A DNA stretch of 64,000 nucleotides from Zygotorulaspora mrakii (GCF_013402915.1 NC_050722.1:744001-808000), one strand, 5' to 3'. Positions 7,526-17,676 are shown, numbered from the stretch's first letter. Translations and numbers: made by a program. The notes: generated from the letters alone by a model not told the origin.

Positions 7526-10237
7526 TCATAACCTGGCACCCGACCCGACCAATTTGACAGCGGCAAAGTCCAAAACGGTAACATTTCTGTTGACATCCAC
7601 AGTTTGGAAAATTACCGTCCCATTATCTTCTTTCCACGCCCTAATTTTCAGTTTATCTCCAGGAAAAACAACGTTTGTGAATCTAACTTTTAACTCATCA
7701 TATGCACCAAAGTGTTCTAACAGAGCCTTGGCACTCACGCCCAACGTACATAACCCATGTAAAATTGGTCTGGGGAACTTCACAGATTTGGCTACTTTTG
7801 GGTCAATATGCAACGGATTGTAGTCGCCCGATAACCTGTACAGAGCAGCTTGATCCTCATCCGTTTTGACTTCTGTTTCAAAATCCGGTGGCCTATTTGC
7901 AGGTGCTTTGAATACCTTCGTGGCAAACTTAGCTCTTTCACCTTTGATTGGTTTCCTGTTCTTAGCCTCACGCGCACCTCTAATGAAGAAAGTACCTTCA
8001 TTATAAGCAAGCAACTTATTCGTTTTTGAGTCATACGTTTTGAAACCACCAATGATTACGGCAGCTTTACCACCTTTGTCCGAAACTTGCAATGGCTCTG
8101 CGATAGTTTTCAAAGACCCTTGTGTCGGTAAAGGACATTCATACAATTTGAAATATTGCTCACCATGCAACAACATCGAATAATTGAAGTTGTCAACTAA
8201 GCGATCCATTTTAAGAGGCGAAATATTCGACATAAATGGAATGACCACAAACGAAGGCAATACCTGAAAATTTGGATCATTTTCATAAACATATTTCAAC
8301 TCCTTACTGGAAGCTCCCAAACCCAGGTTATAAAGGATACAGTCTTTAGACGTATATTTAAAGATATCTTTAGACTTTGTACCCATTTGCGCATTTTGGA
8401 CAGACTGCAATATTGCCATAGATGAGTCCTCCGTAGAGCTTGGATTGAAAGTGTCTCCTTTGAAATTTGTAACTTCACTCCAATTAGCACGTAAAAGCTC
8501 AGGCTCAACAGGATCATCAACTGCGACAAAGCCTTTACTCCTTTGCCATCTCGTTTGTCCACACCAGCCACCACCCACCTCGAACAGCTGTCCATTCACA
8601 CCTTTTGCACCACATAATGTTTGCAATTCCCCACTTGCGAGAAGCACCACAAATGGTGAAACTTGTGAGGCATCAAAATGGTTAATCAACTCCCTTTGAG
8701 TGAATATAGTCTTTGTCATGGCAGTTTCAGCATGTGGAGCGATCACATTTACCCTGATACCCCTCTTAAAGCCTTCCAAAGCAATGGTTTTGGAAAAACC
8801 TAGAATCGCAGCTTTCGCCGCTGCATAATTAGCCTGACCAAAATTACCATAGATACCCGAGGTTGAAGTGGTGTTGATTATATACCCTGACTTTTGTTTG
8901 ACAAATACCGGCCATGCTGCCTTTGACATTGCAAAGGTAGCAGTTAAGTGGACTTTCAAAACATCAAACCATTCTTGATCAGTCATCTTCTTGAAAGATC
9001 TGTCTCTTAAGATACCAGCATTATTGACTAATACATCGACACGACCAAAGCTCTTCAAAGCAGTTTCAATGACTTGAAAAGCTTGCGAAACTATATCATG
9101 AGTGTCAGCAACAGCAGTGCCTGCGCCAAACATTTCATTTAGCTCTGCAACGACATCAGTGGGATTCCTAATATCATTGATGACAAGTTTAGCACCATAT
9201 CTTGCGAACCATTGAGCATGTGATCTACCTAAACCCCCACCAGCGCCCGTGATTACAACAACCTTGTTGCGCAATGATTGGATCTTCTTTTTGCCTTGAT
9301 CATTCTCAACTGGCAACTTTTTAGCTTTTACGATCAAATCATTATAATCTGAAAGTTGAATTGGATGCTGAACCTCATTAAATGACTTGTCTTTGAAGTC
9401 TGTAACTGCTTTCCATTTATTTAAAATAGCTTCTGGCGTAAAGAACTTTGGGTTGGGATTGAAAATTTGACCGGACGATCTCTCCCATCTCAACTGTCCA
9501 TAAAATCCCCCGGCAAGCTCAAAAATCGAGTTAGTTACATTTGTGGATTCGTGCGTTAAGTATAAGACTAAAGGCACAATCTTTTCTGGACCTAATTGTT
9601 TTAAAATATGCGGGGGCAATACGTTTTCTGTCATTCTCGACCTTGCTAAAGGTGCTATTGCATTAACTTGAATGTTATGCCTAAACCCCTCTTTAGCCAA
9701 AGTTTCTGCCATTCCGACCAACCCTAATTTGGCAGCAGAATAATTCGCTTGGCCATAGTTACCATATAGACCTGCTGGTGAAGCTGTATTTATAATTTTA
9801 CCAAATTTTTGATCCAACATGTAAGGCCACGCGGCCTTACATAACTTATAAGCACCATTCAAATGGACGTCAACTACCGCGTTAAATTCATTTTCAGTCA
9901 TCTTAGCGAAAGAAACATCTCTCAAAATGCCAGCATTGTTTACAAGAATATCGACACGACCAAAATTGTCAATAGCGGCCTGTACAATCTTATCACCATG
10001 GACATTCACGGAGTCGTAATTTGCCACGGCAATACCCCCATTTTTTTTAATCTCCTCCACAACTACATCAGCCGCACGACTGCTGGATCCTCCTCCTCCT
10101 AGGGTACCACCTAAATCATTTACAATAACTTTAGCACCTCGTTTAGCATATTCCAAAGCATACGCCTTCCCTAAACCTCCACCGGAGCCCGTTATAATAA
10201 CAACCTTATCCTTAAATAGTAACTTTTCAGATACCAT
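7526..10237 (-). CDS. FOX2: Peroxisomal multifunctional beta-oxidation enzyme (Fox2)
   Basis: A 903-residue peroxisomal protein with 2-enoyl-CoA hydratase 2 and D-3-hydroxyacyl-CoA dehydrogenase activities, carrying out the middle steps of fatty-acid beta-oxidation. The start is the ATG at 10237 (MVSEKLLFKDKVV); an upstream in-frame GTG is ignored. Two short-chain dehydrogenase domains lie at about residues 8-300 and 320-610, each with a TGxGGGLG NAD-binding loop and a YxxxK active site (GQANYSAAK near residue 166, and GQANYAAAK). The C-terminal hydratase-2 domain has YRLSGDYNPLHIDP. The protein ends in ARL, a good type 1 peroxisomal targeting signal. Length and sequence match S. cerevisiae Fox2 (900 residues). 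An oleate response element lies upstream. Confidence 0.97.
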   Translation of the reverse strand: MVSEKLLFKDKVVIITGSGGGLGKAYALEYAKRGAKVIVNDLGGTLGGGGSSSRAADVVVEEIKKNGGIAVANYDSVNVHGDKIVQAAIDNFGRVDILVNNAGILRDVSFAKMTENEFNAVVDVHLNGAYKLCKAAWPYMLDQKFGKIINTASPAGLYGNYGQANYSAAKLGLVGMAETLAKEGFRHNIQVNAIAPLARSRMTENVLPPHILKQLGPEKIVPLVLYLTHESTNVTNSIFELAGGFYGQLRWERSSGQIFNPNPKFFTPEAILNKWKAVTDFKDKSFNEVQHPIQLSDYNDLIVKAKKLPVENDQGKKKIQSLRNKVVVITGAGGGLGRSHAQWFARYGAKLVINDIRNPTDVVAELNEMFGAGTAVADTHDIVSQAFQVIETALKSFGRVDVLVNNAGILRDRSFKKMTDQEWFDVLKVHLTATFAMSKAAWPVFVKQKSGYIINTTSTSGIYGNFGQANYAAAKAAILGFSKTIALEGFKRGIRVNVIAPHAETAMTKTIFTQRELINHFDASQVSPFVVLLASGELQTLCGAKGVNGQLFEVGGGWCGQTRWQRSKGFVAVDDPVEPELLRANWSEVTNFKGDTFNPSSTEDSSMAILQSVQNAQMGTKSKDIFKYTSKDCILYNLGLGASSKELKYVYENDPNFQVLPSFVVIPFMSNISPLKMDRLVDNFNYSMLLHGEQYFKLYECPLPTQGSLKTIAEPLQVSDKGGKAAVIIGGFKTYDSKTNKLLAYNEGTFFIRGAREAKNRKPIKGERAKFATKVFKAPANRPPDFETEVKTDEDQAALYRLSGDYNPLHIDPKVAKSVKFPRPILHGLCTLGVSAKALLEHFGAYDELKVRFTNVVFPGDKLKIRAWKEDNGTVIFQTVDVNRNVTVLDFAAVKLVGSGARL

Positions 10238-10619
10238 TATCTCTTGCACGTATATTCTACTTTTGCTAATGCACTTGTGATCTGATAAAAGGAAAGAAGG
10301 TTGAAACTAATTTTCCATCTTCCTTTATACTTTATAGAACTGTCTATGGATTAATACTCCAACTACTTTACTCCTTTAACCGCCAATACATCTTGTCCCC
10401 TTGTCATCAAGTTTCACTTTTCGTGCCGTTATTATGCCCCCGCTTCTTTTTCCCGGTGTTAAGAGTGCGAGTCCGAGTCCGGTTTTTAAGGAGGGTAAGA
10501 AATCGAAAAATGTTTAATGACGTGCATTGCATCAAAAGATATAACTTAAAATATACAAAATATCATTTCAAGCACAGGTAACATACCCTTTTATATATTT
10601 GAGAACAGGCCTACTAAGG
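10238..10619. other. FOX2 promoter and 3' flank of APM3
   Basis: No gene was seen. The segment holds the FOX2 upstream region, including the oleate response element listed separately, and stretches rich in T and C. Confidence 0.55.
10454..10475. promoter_or_regulatory. Oleate response element upstream of FOX2
   Basis: CGG at 10454-10456 is followed by three bases (TGT), TAA at 10460-10462, ten bases, then CCG at 10473-10475. This fits the CGG-N3-TNA-N9-12-CCG consensus bound by Oaf1/Pip2 in S. cerevisiae. It lies about 217 bp upstream of the FOX2 ATG, so fatty-acid induction of FOX2 is likely retained. Confidence 0.75.
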
Positions 10620-12239
10620 CTATCCTCTTATTACAAAATCTCCAGATGCTGTTGTATATTTAACTCCCTTGAACAATTTCAAGCTCTTCAAATTCCGGAC
10701 TCCGGAGGTGATGTTTATTGCATTAACCTGTATCCCACTCGCCAGTTCGCCTGCGTAATTGTAAGAAACTGATACCCTTTTAACCTTAACATAAATGGCG
10801 GAATTCCAAACGTTTTCTACGCACCCCCTAAGAACCGGTAACGCACCTACAGCAGTATCTTTTTGAAATATCCAGGTACCTTTTCCTGGAACGACGTCAT
10901 TTTCAAATCTGCCATGCGTATTGCGTAGGACTTTAATCTTGTGTTCTGAGAAATCTGGATTGGGATCATCCACTTCTTGGTTTTTATTTTTATTTGACCT
11001 TTCATCTGTGGTATTGTTTCGTGGCATAACTTCGGGAGTGACCTCCACATCGATTCTTAAATCCTTAATGTCAGTAACTTTAGTTGAATTACTGATATTT
11101 ATTATAATTTCGAATTCATCATGTTTACTTCCTAACCCGTCTTGAAAATCAACACTGACCATGCCGATGCTTCCACTTTTATACACTGCATTTCTTGCCT
11201 GCAACATATCCAAATCAATGTTATACTCCATCAAACAAAATTTACCATCTGGAGGAATAAACCTGAGTTTATCTACAGGTTTTCCAGGCTCACTTGACGT
11301 TTCAACGGATTCGTGCAGTGACGGGACACCAAGATAATTGCCAGCGAGATTTAAGTCAAGTTCAATGGTTGGATTCTCACTTATATGCGATCTGAAATTA
11401 ATTTGACCACATATTGAGCCACAAACCATCTTGATTTCTGCACCAGTTTCATTTTTACCTCTGTAGGATCTGCGTCTTTTCTTTTGCCTCTGTGAGTAAA
11501 CCAAATGCATAGTTTCTAGTACATCAACATATATTTCATTATCTTTATACTTTAGATTGCCAGTTCGCCAAGGAACAACTTCGTTTTCAAAAGCATCGTT
11601 GGTACTGCTGCCACTGCCCTGTTCGAATAATAATGAACCTTTAGTTGCGGAATGTTCGAATAATCGTTGATTTTGCAATGCAGGTTGACGTACGGCCTTT
11701 TGAAAGCTATGTGCAGTAGAATTGATGATTTTTGATAAGTCGGATCTCATTGGAACCATACGTTTAATCATATTCTCGTGTAGTCTTCCTACAGCTGGTT
11801 CCCCTGAATCGACACACATATAAAAAATCATTGAAAGACGATCATGATTATTGATTAGTTTGCTCACCGTCAACCGTTCCTTCTCAAAATATTCTAACAA
11901 AATTCTATCCATGTTTTCTAAGAAGAGAAGAGGTTCAATACTTGCCTGACCTTTCGAAAGCGATGTTAAACAGAAATAGTTTATGTTGTTCGTGACCGAA
12001 TGGTATTTATATACCTCTAAATCTTTCCCCAATGAGCTATGGATGGAACTTGTATATTTGAGTGAATCTTGGCCCATGATGGACTCATCACGCTCCTCAT
12101 CATGATGTTCAGAGATTAATTCTGGACATACGTTCTGTATTTTTGTCAATAGATGTGAAAATAAAGGTGAGCTGGAGCTTAAAAGGTATTGAAAAATTAA
12201 TGCATTCTTCGTATCAGCGATATAGAAAGATATAAACAT
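10620..12239 (-). CDS. APM3: AP-3 adaptor complex medium (mu3) subunit Apm3
   Basis: A 539-residue mu subunit of the AP-3 complex, which sorts cargo such as alkaline phosphatase and Vam3 from Golgi to vacuole. The N-terminal longin-like domain starts MFISFYIADTKNALIFQYLL, almost as in S. cerevisiae Apm3. Other matching blocks are MDRILLEYFEKERL, RSDLSKIINSTAHSFQKAV and NEVVPWRTG. The C-terminal mu-homology domain contains FIPPDGKFCLMEY, VLRNTHGRFENDVVPGKGTW and PVLRGCVE. The frame ends GDFVIRG. It is longer than the S. cerevisiae protein (483) because of extra linker segments, including an asparagine-rich one near residues 400-420. It is divergent from SNF5, as are YBR288C and YBR289W. Confidence 0.95.
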   Translation of the reverse strand: MFISFYIADTKNALIFQYLLSSSSPLFSHLLTKIQNVCPELISEHHDEERDESIMGQDSLKYTSSIHSSLGKDLEVYKYHSVTNNINYFCLTSLSKGQASIEPLLFLENMDRILLEYFEKERLTVSKLINNHDRLSMIFYMCVDSGEPAVGRLHENMIKRMVPMRSDLSKIINSTAHSFQKAVRQPALQNQRLFEHSATKGSLLFEQGSGSSTNDAFENEVVPWRTGNLKYKDNEIYVDVLETMHLVYSQRQKKRRRSYRGKNETGAEIKMVCGSICGQINFRSHISENPTIELDLNLAGNYLGVPSLHESVETSSEPGKPVDKLRFIPPDGKFCLMEYNIDLDMLQARNAVYKSGSIGMVSVDFQDGLGSKHDEFEIIINISNSTKVTDIKDLRIDVEVTPEVMPRNNTTDERSNKNKNQEVDDPNPDFSEHKIKVLRNTHGRFENDVVPGKGTWIFQKDTAVGALPVLRGCVENVWNSAIYVKVKRVSVSYNYAGELASGIQVNAINITSGVRNLKSLKLFKGVKYTTASGDFVIRG

Positions 12240-12420
12240 CGGATAAGCGGAATTGTCCTACTGCAGCTCTTCTGTTCCCGTTATGTACTCATTTGAACAA
12301 CGTTCACATTTTTATTTTTCATTTTGAGAAAGAAAGCGACGACAATGAAAACAAACAAATAAGCACAATATCAAGAGGTGAAGTTTAGAGAAGGGTGACA
12401 GCAGCGAGCAGAACAATCGG

Positions 12421-15400
12421 ATGAGTGCTAGTGATGCAAATGGTCGGAACAATGTTTCCAGCAATAGCCCTAGAGGTGTGGGACAGGGGCAGGCCAATCC
12501 ATTTAGTAAAATAGGAACACCTTCCTTTAGCATTTCCCAAATTCCTGCCCAAATACTACAAAATTTAACACCCGCGCAGATTCAGATGATCCAGCAAAGA
12601 CACCAACATATATTGATGACCCGTATGCAACAGCAACAGCAGCAGCAACAACAGCAGCAACAACAGCAGCAACAACAGCAGCAGCAACAACAGCAGCAGC
12701 AAGCACAACAGCAGCAAACACAGCAGCAACAACAGCAGCAGCAGCAAGCACAACAGCAGCAAGCACAGCAGCAGCAAGCACAGCAGCAGCAAGCACAACA
12801 GCAGCAAGCACAACAGCAGCAAGCACAACAGCAGCAAGCACAGCAGCAGCAAGCACAACAGCAGCAAGCACAACAGCAGCAAGCACAGCAGCAGCAAGCA
12901 CAGCAGCAGCAAGCACAGCAGCAGCAAGCACAGCAGCAGCAGCAGCAGCTGGGACAAACTCAATCGCCACATCAATTAACAGGTCAGAAAGGACCAATAC
13001 AGCAATCGCAGAAATCCATGGTTGTTCCAAGCCAAACTCAAGCGCAAGAGCATAATCAATCTTCAACTCCTGGCGGAATGCAGCAGTCGCTTCACTTACA
13101 ACAATCACCATCATCGCATCCTGTGGCGTCCCAACAGTATCAGAGTCAAAAAGAATTTAAGTCTTCTGGTATGCAGAACGGTGAAGAGGAAGGAGCCTCA
13201 AGGTTGGTAAACCCACAGAATACCTTGCCTACACAGTCAATGGGAAACAGTGGAACTCAGTCCGCTCCTATTAACCTCCCCCCTCAAATAGCTCGGCTAC
13301 CACTGCCGACACAACAAGGAGTGCTTGATTTTTTGAAGCAGCAAGCATTGGCAAGGAACAATCCTGCAGTGGTTACTGCCGTCACACTGGCTCAACAGCA
13401 GTTACAGTTACAAATACAACAACAGCAAGAACAGGCTCAAATATCACAGCAGAAGAAGACATATGCACAGCAAGGTCAAAAAGGACAGCATGCGCAATCA
13501 ACTCCGGTGCATCAGGTACAATTGCAAGAACAAGCACGACAGGTGCAACAAGGACAGACCTCAGAAATACAAGGAAATTTAGGACAAGCAAACGCTGGAA
13601 CGGTAAAGAAGAATATACAATTCTCTCAACAGAAGCGACAGCAGCACATTTCAATTCAACAGGAGCGGTCAAGCCACCTAAATGCTTACCCAAACAAGGA
13701 TGCTTCTATGCAAGTATATCCTTCGAATGCTACTGCTCAATCGCCATCAATGGAAGCAGCCATCAATTCTATGCAACTTCCGCCCATGCCTAAGCTTAAT
13801 CTGCCAAAGTATCAAACTATCAACTATGATATGCCTGAAAGAAACGTGCCGAGCTCAACTTTTTGGTCCTCCCAAAAGAGAGACACCGACACATTATTGT
13901 ACGAACAAATAATTCAACGTGATAAAGCTAATAAGTTCGACCTTGCCAGAGAGAATAATGGCTGCGAACCTTTCAGCATTTATGGCTTTAGTAACAAAGA
14001 GTACTTAGGAAAATTGTGGCATACATTGAAATATTACCAAGAGCTCAAATCAACCAGGATGAAATCCATAACAAATACCTCTCAAAATATACCAGCTGCA
14101 AGCGTTTGGGGTAAGGGATACTCGGGTTACGGCAATGGAGTTACCAACACAGTGACACAGGTTATACCAGAATCCCGTGTAGATGATCGTCCACATGTTT
14201 ATCAGAACAAATTGCAAGTTTACAGGCAGGCAATGAGTGAAAAATCCGAAGATTTAGTTCCTATACGGCTAGAGTTCGATCATGAACGTGATAAGTTTTT
14301 TTTGAGGGACACTTTATTATGGAATAAGAACGATTCTCTTGTAAAAATAGAAGAATTCGTAGATGATATGATGAGAGATTATCGATATGCACCATCGCAT
14401 AGAGAACAATTTGCTGAAAATTTAACAAATTCTATGAAGGAGCAAATCTCTGAATATCAACCCAATCCATATTTGGAATTGAATCAAGAGCGCATTGGGG
14501 GTGATGACATGCGTATAAACATCAAACTTGACATAGTGGTGGGTCATAACCAGCTGATAGATCAGTTTGAGTGGGATATATCAAATAGTGAAAATTGTCC
14601 CGAGGAATTCGCAGAAGGCATGTGTCAAGAATTATGTCTACCAGGAGAGTTTGTTACCGCGATCGCTCACTCAATTAGAGAGCAAGTTTATTTGTATCAT
14701 AAATCTCTTGCACTGTTGGGGTACAATTTTGACGGATCAGTTGTGGAAGACGATGATATCAGAAGTCGGATGCTGCCGTTAATAACTGTAGATGACGTTT
14801 ACAGGACACCTTCCGACGCAAAGGTTTACACACCAAACCTGCTTCAGATATCCATAGCGGAACTAGAAAGACTGGATAGGGATAAGGATAGAGATACGAG
14901 ACGTAAGCGAAGGCAAGGCAGATCCAGTAGACGCGGTGTCATTCTAGCAGGTAATGTCAATAATGGTGCAATAACAAATATTGGATCCAGCGCCTTAGGG
15001 AATGGTGCTTCGTCTACTACAAACGTGCCGTCAGCATCTGGTATCATCGAAGTATCTCTGCCAGATATTGCAGACATACCAAGAACATTCCGCACTCCCG
15101 TACCAACTACAACGCAACCTGGAGGGATAGACTTAGGTCCGCCAGTGGGGTCATATCAGCTGGAAACGGCAACGGAGAATGTTGCGAGACCTCCTCGATC
15201 TCCTGAAGCAATGCCTCTTTGTCATATTGTTGATCATGTACCAGGAAAGTTTCTGCTCATTTCCATAAATTTGAAAGATAAAATTAATCGAAATTTGACG
15301 GACAAGAGGGAGGTAGGGGATGAAAAGACATTTATCTCTTCACTTTCTTCTCAGCCGGAAGCTAGTAATTATCGTCGTAGCGAAACTGAACATCGTGTCC

Positions 15401-15438
15401 CGGCGAACAGCAATGAGGCCGTAATCGAAAACGAATGA
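12421..15438 (+). CDS. SNF5: SWI/SNF chromatin-remodelling complex core subunit Snf5
   Basis: A 1005-residue core subunit of the SWI/SNF nucleosome remodeller. The N-terminal 450 residues are glutamine-rich, with a long polyQ tract and a periodic Q4A block at about residues 70-175. The conserved SNF5/INI1 region lies at about residues 600-800, with VPIRLEFDHERDKFFLRDTLLWN, then NIKLDIVVGHNQLIDQFEWDISN and AIAHSIREQVYLYHKSL. A basic patch (DTRRKRRQGRSSRR) follows near residue 820. The S. cerevisiae protein is 905 residues; the excess here is mostly in the Q-rich part. Its neighbours APM3 and BSD2 match YBR288C-YBR290W. The ATG at 12421 is the first in frame. Confidence 0.96.
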   Translation: MSASDANGRNNVSSNSPRGVGQGQANPFSKIGTPSFSISQIPAQILQNLTPAQIQMIQQRHQHILMTRMQQQQQQQQQQQQQQQQQQQQQQQQQAQQQQTQQQQQQQQQAQQQQAQQQQAQQQQAQQQQAQQQQAQQQQAQQQQAQQQQAQQQQAQQQQAQQQQAQQQQAQQQQQQLGQTQSPHQLTGQKGPIQQSQKSMVVPSQTQAQEHNQSSTPGGMQQSLHLQQSPSSHPVASQQYQSQKEFKSSGMQNGEEEGASRLVNPQNTLPTQSMGNSGTQSAPINLPPQIARLPLPTQQGVLDFLKQQALARNNPAVVTAVTLAQQQLQLQIQQQQEQAQISQQKKTYAQQGQKGQHAQSTPVHQVQLQEQARQVQQGQTSEIQGNLGQANAGTVKKNIQFSQQKRQQHISIQQERSSHLNAYPNKDASMQVYPSNATAQSPSMEAAINSMQLPPMPKLNLPKYQTINYDMPERNVPSSTFWSSQKRDTDTLLYEQIIQRDKANKFDLARENNGCEPFSIYGFSNKEYLGKLWHTLKYYQELKSTRMKSITNTSQNIPAASVWGKGYSGYGNGVTNTVTQVIPESRVDDRPHVYQNKLQVYRQAMSEKSEDLVPIRLEFDHERDKFFLRDTLLWNKNDSLVKIEEFVDDMMRDYRYAPSHREQFAENLTNSMKEQISEYQPNPYLELNQERIGGDDMRINIKLDIVVGHNQLIDQFEWDISNSENCPEEFAEGMCQELCLPGEFVTAIAHSIREQVYLYHKSLALLGYNFDGSVVEDDDIRSRMLPLITVDDVYRTPSDAKVYTPNLLQISIAELERLDRDKDRDTRRKRRQGRSSRRGVILAGNVNNGAITNIGSSALGNGASSTTNVPSASGIIEVSLPDIADIPRTFRTPVPTTTQPGGIDLGPPVGSYQLETATENVARPPRSPEAMPLCHIVDHVPGKFLLISINLKDKINRNLTDKREVGDEKTFISSLSSQPEASNYRRSETEHRVPANSNEAVIENE
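12628..12950 (+). repeat. CAG/CAA tract with a 15-bp minisatellite inside SNF5
   Basis: The tract encodes polyglutamine. From 12748 to 12930 an alanine codon GCA recurs at exact 15-bp steps, 13 times, giving a Q4A protein repeat. Units differ only in CAA versus CAG, consistent with recent unit duplication. The reverse-strand open frames over this tract are by-products of the repeat. Confidence 0.95.
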
Positions 15439-15750
15439 AGAAACAAGTATGTATTTGCGTAATATGATCTTATATAAAAACCACCAGTTACTAATGGATA
15501 TTGCCTCTCTTATAGTTCGTCCATATAGCGTCGTCTGCTGCGGTCTATTTCCAGGCTTTACAAATGTATATCCGGGTAAGATTTTGAACGTCTAAGCTGC
15601 GCTTCGGAGGTGTCAGACAAATGGAGTAAGATATTATATAAGCCTCTAACGTATATCACAAAAAAGACAATTATAACATAAGAAGGCCTATTCGCTAATA
15701 ATCTTGCAGATTTCTGTCAATCGTTCAAACAGACGGGTTCAAAAATACGC
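15439..15750. promoter_or_regulatory. BSD2 upstream region with a Reb1-type site
   Basis: No gene was seen. CGGGTAA at 15573-15579 (within TCCGGGTAAG) matches the Reb1 core and lies about 172 bp upstream of the BSD2 start. Confidence 0.45.
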
Positions 15751-16680
15751 ATGATAGAAGGAAACTTGGCTTCGGATCAGCAACAAGTCGGAAGCTCAAC
15801 GGCGGCGAGGGAAATACATGAAGGTCAACCTTCACCCAATGTCATGGTAACTGAAGCAGCTGATGATGTGGCTCCTGAGCTAAGAACCGATGAACAGAAT
15901 CAGGAGGAGGCAAGCAGTTCAAGTGGATTAGGTGCAAATAGCTTTTCAGTTAATTTGCTCAGAAGGATTAAGGTTGCGGGCAAACTTTTTAATATTCTCG
16001 ACAGAATATACAAAAAAAACAACCAGCAAGCATCGCATCTACAGCTAGGTGCAAATTTTGATGGGGTATTCAGTAATTTAAGTGCAAAACCTGATTGTCA
16101 AACTAACAGCTCTGGTAGTGAACAGGATCATCCTCCCACATACGATGAAGCTGCTGTAGATATGGCACCTTCTTATTATGGTGTTGATGATTATTCTGGT
16201 TTATACAATAATGAAATATGCATCGAAGGATTGCCTGTCGGAAACCTTGCCAATCTAATATGGAATATTGTTGTGAGCTCAAGCTTTCAGTTTATTGGAT
16301 TTCTAATCACATATATTCTTCATACGTCGCACGCTGCAAAGCAAGGGTCTCGCTTTGGCTTAGGAATCACATTTCTCGGATACGCTTATTCGATGATTCC
16401 GAACAATGTAACGTCTAAAGTTGGTAAGGATAAAGCACTGGACAGAGTTGAATTACAAAATCCGAACGAATATGATGATTTGAGCCCATCATCTCGACCT
16501 GCTAAAAGCGGTGGATACACCTCGAACTTGAGTTCAGGTTTGAAACAAGAGAAACGAGAGCTACCGGCTCTCGCCGTCGTTATTGGGTTGCTTGGTGGAT
16601 TTATTATTTTAAAGAGCATATACGATTACGTCAAGGTGAAAAAAATGGAGCATAAATATCAATCACAGGATCCTAGCTAG
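15751..16680 (+). CDS. BSD2: Rsp5 adaptor for vacuolar sorting of metal transporters, Bsd2
   Basis: A 309-residue membrane protein that recruits the ubiquitin ligase Rsp5 to cargo such as the metal transporters Smf1/Smf2. The first half is acidic and soluble. The PY motif PPTY (in HPPTYDEAAVDM, about residue 130) is the Rsp5 WW-domain ligand. Hydrophobic segments lie at about residues 165-190, 195-215 and 275-295 (LAVVIGLLGGFIILKSIYDYV), fitting the three-spanning Ndfip family. The length is close to S. cerevisiae Bsd2 (321). It lies between SNF5 and CTP1, as YBR290W does. Confidence 0.92.
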   Translation: MIEGNLASDQQQVGSSTAAREIHEGQPSPNVMVTEAADDVAPELRTDEQNQEEASSSSGLGANSFSVNLLRRIKVAGKLFNILDRIYKKNNQQASHLQLGANFDGVFSNLSAKPDCQTNSSGSEQDHPPTYDEAAVDMAPSYYGVDDYSGLYNNEICIEGLPVGNLANLIWNIVVSSSFQFIGFLITYILHTSHAAKQGSRFGLGITFLGYAYSMIPNNVTSKVGKDKALDRVELQNPNEYDDLSPSSRPAKSGGYTSNLSSGLKQEKRELPALAVVIGLLGGFIILKSIYDYVKVKKMEHKYQSQDPS

Positions 16681-16779
16681 GACACGGCTAGTTCAAATGG
16701 TCTCAAAAATCGGCTGAAGGAGCAAAATTAAAAATTCTATAAACTATATATCATGTAACTCAGGAGAGAAAGGAAATCG

Positions 16780-17676
16780 TTAACCTAATACTAGTAGGAC
16801 TTTTTCATAAATCGTAAACACAATACCTCCACTTAATATTAGACGACCAAGTCTTGGAGTTGCACCTTTCCAAAAAGTCTTCAGGCCTTCTTGTTTGAAA
16901 ATTGTTGCGAAACAATTTAATGTTGAAGAGTATTGGGAAGCATTCAAACTTTGCATTCTTGTCTTGACTGTATCAATTGGCATAGTGGCGTAAACAGTAA
17001 TGACACCGCTAAAGGCACCGACAGCAAAGGTCAAACCTGATGACAGAGGTTTGTCTTTTGGAGAGTTTGTATAGTCCTGAATCATCGTTTTGATCTTATT
17101 GTAACAGCCCAGTCTCACAGCTTGATTCGCAGCCTGTCTCATCGAAACGGGCAAGACACCGTTGTAGAGACCGCTAAGACCTTTATCACGGACCAATGAT
17201 GCATAATTCCGTGCAATACCTAAACCATTATTATGGTATTTTGGTTTTAATGATTGCTTATCGTCAATTAAAGCCGTCTTGATAGCTTCGAATGGTGTCA
17301 CCGCTACAACGCTTTCAAGTAGACCAGCTCCTAGGCCCGCAATGATACCCCGAGGTCCACTTAATTCACCGGTTTGCGGATCTCTCAAGACATTTTTGAT
17401 AGCATCAAACCCCAAGAATCTTACACCTGCTTTGGCTGTATTACCAACGATGAAAGCGGGACAACCGACATAGATAGAGGCAATCGACTGAGTTTTTGCC
17501 GTATTATATATCAAAACCAATGGATTTCTAGAACTCTTTGATGCTTTATCCAGGAGTTGAAGTCTGGTTTTTGCGAATTCAAATGGATACGTTATGGACG
17601 CTTCGACGGCACCAGCAAGAGATCCAGCTAAGAAAGATTTCAAAGGATCCACTTGCTTTTTCGGTTGAGATGACAT
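16780..17676 (-). CDS. CTP1: Mitochondrial citrate transport protein Ctp1
   Basis: A 298-residue inner-membrane carrier that exchanges mitochondrial citrate. It has the three-fold mitochondrial carrier repeat: SLAGAVEASITYPFEFAKTR, then AGLLESVVAVTPFEAIKT, then AFSGVITVYATMPIDTVKTRMQ. Each has the Px[D/E]xx[K/R] signature. The block GVLPVSMRQAANQAVRLGCYNKIKT is nearly identical to S. cerevisiae Ctp1 (299 residues). It follows BSD2 convergently, as YBR290W/YBR291C. The ATG at 17676 is the only sensible start. Confidence 0.97.
   Translation of the reverse strand: MSSQPKKQVDPLKSFLAGSLAGAVEASITYPFEFAKTRLQLLDKASKSSRNPLVLIYNTAKTQSIASIYVGCPAFIVGNTAKAGVRFLGFDAIKNVLRDPQTGELSGPRGIIAGLGAGLLESVVAVTPFEAIKTALIDDKQSLKPKYHNNGLGIARNYASLVRDKGLSGLYNGVLPVSMRQAANQAVRLGCYNKIKTMIQDYTNSPKDKPLSSGLTFAVGAFSGVITVYATMPIDTVKTRMQSLNASQYSSTLNCFATIFKQEGLKTFWKGATPRLGRLILSGGIVFTIYEKVLLVLG

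Noticed and set aside
10620..12239. Alternative identity of the medium-chain adaptin as APM2 or APM1
   Set aside because: The N-terminal MFISFYIADTKNALIFQYLL and the position beside SNF5 match APM3 specifically.
12527..13114. Reverse-strand open frames of 136 and 195 codons, rich in Leu or Val/Ala
   Set aside because: They are antisense readings of the CAG/CAA repeat of SNF5; repeats lack stops in several frames.
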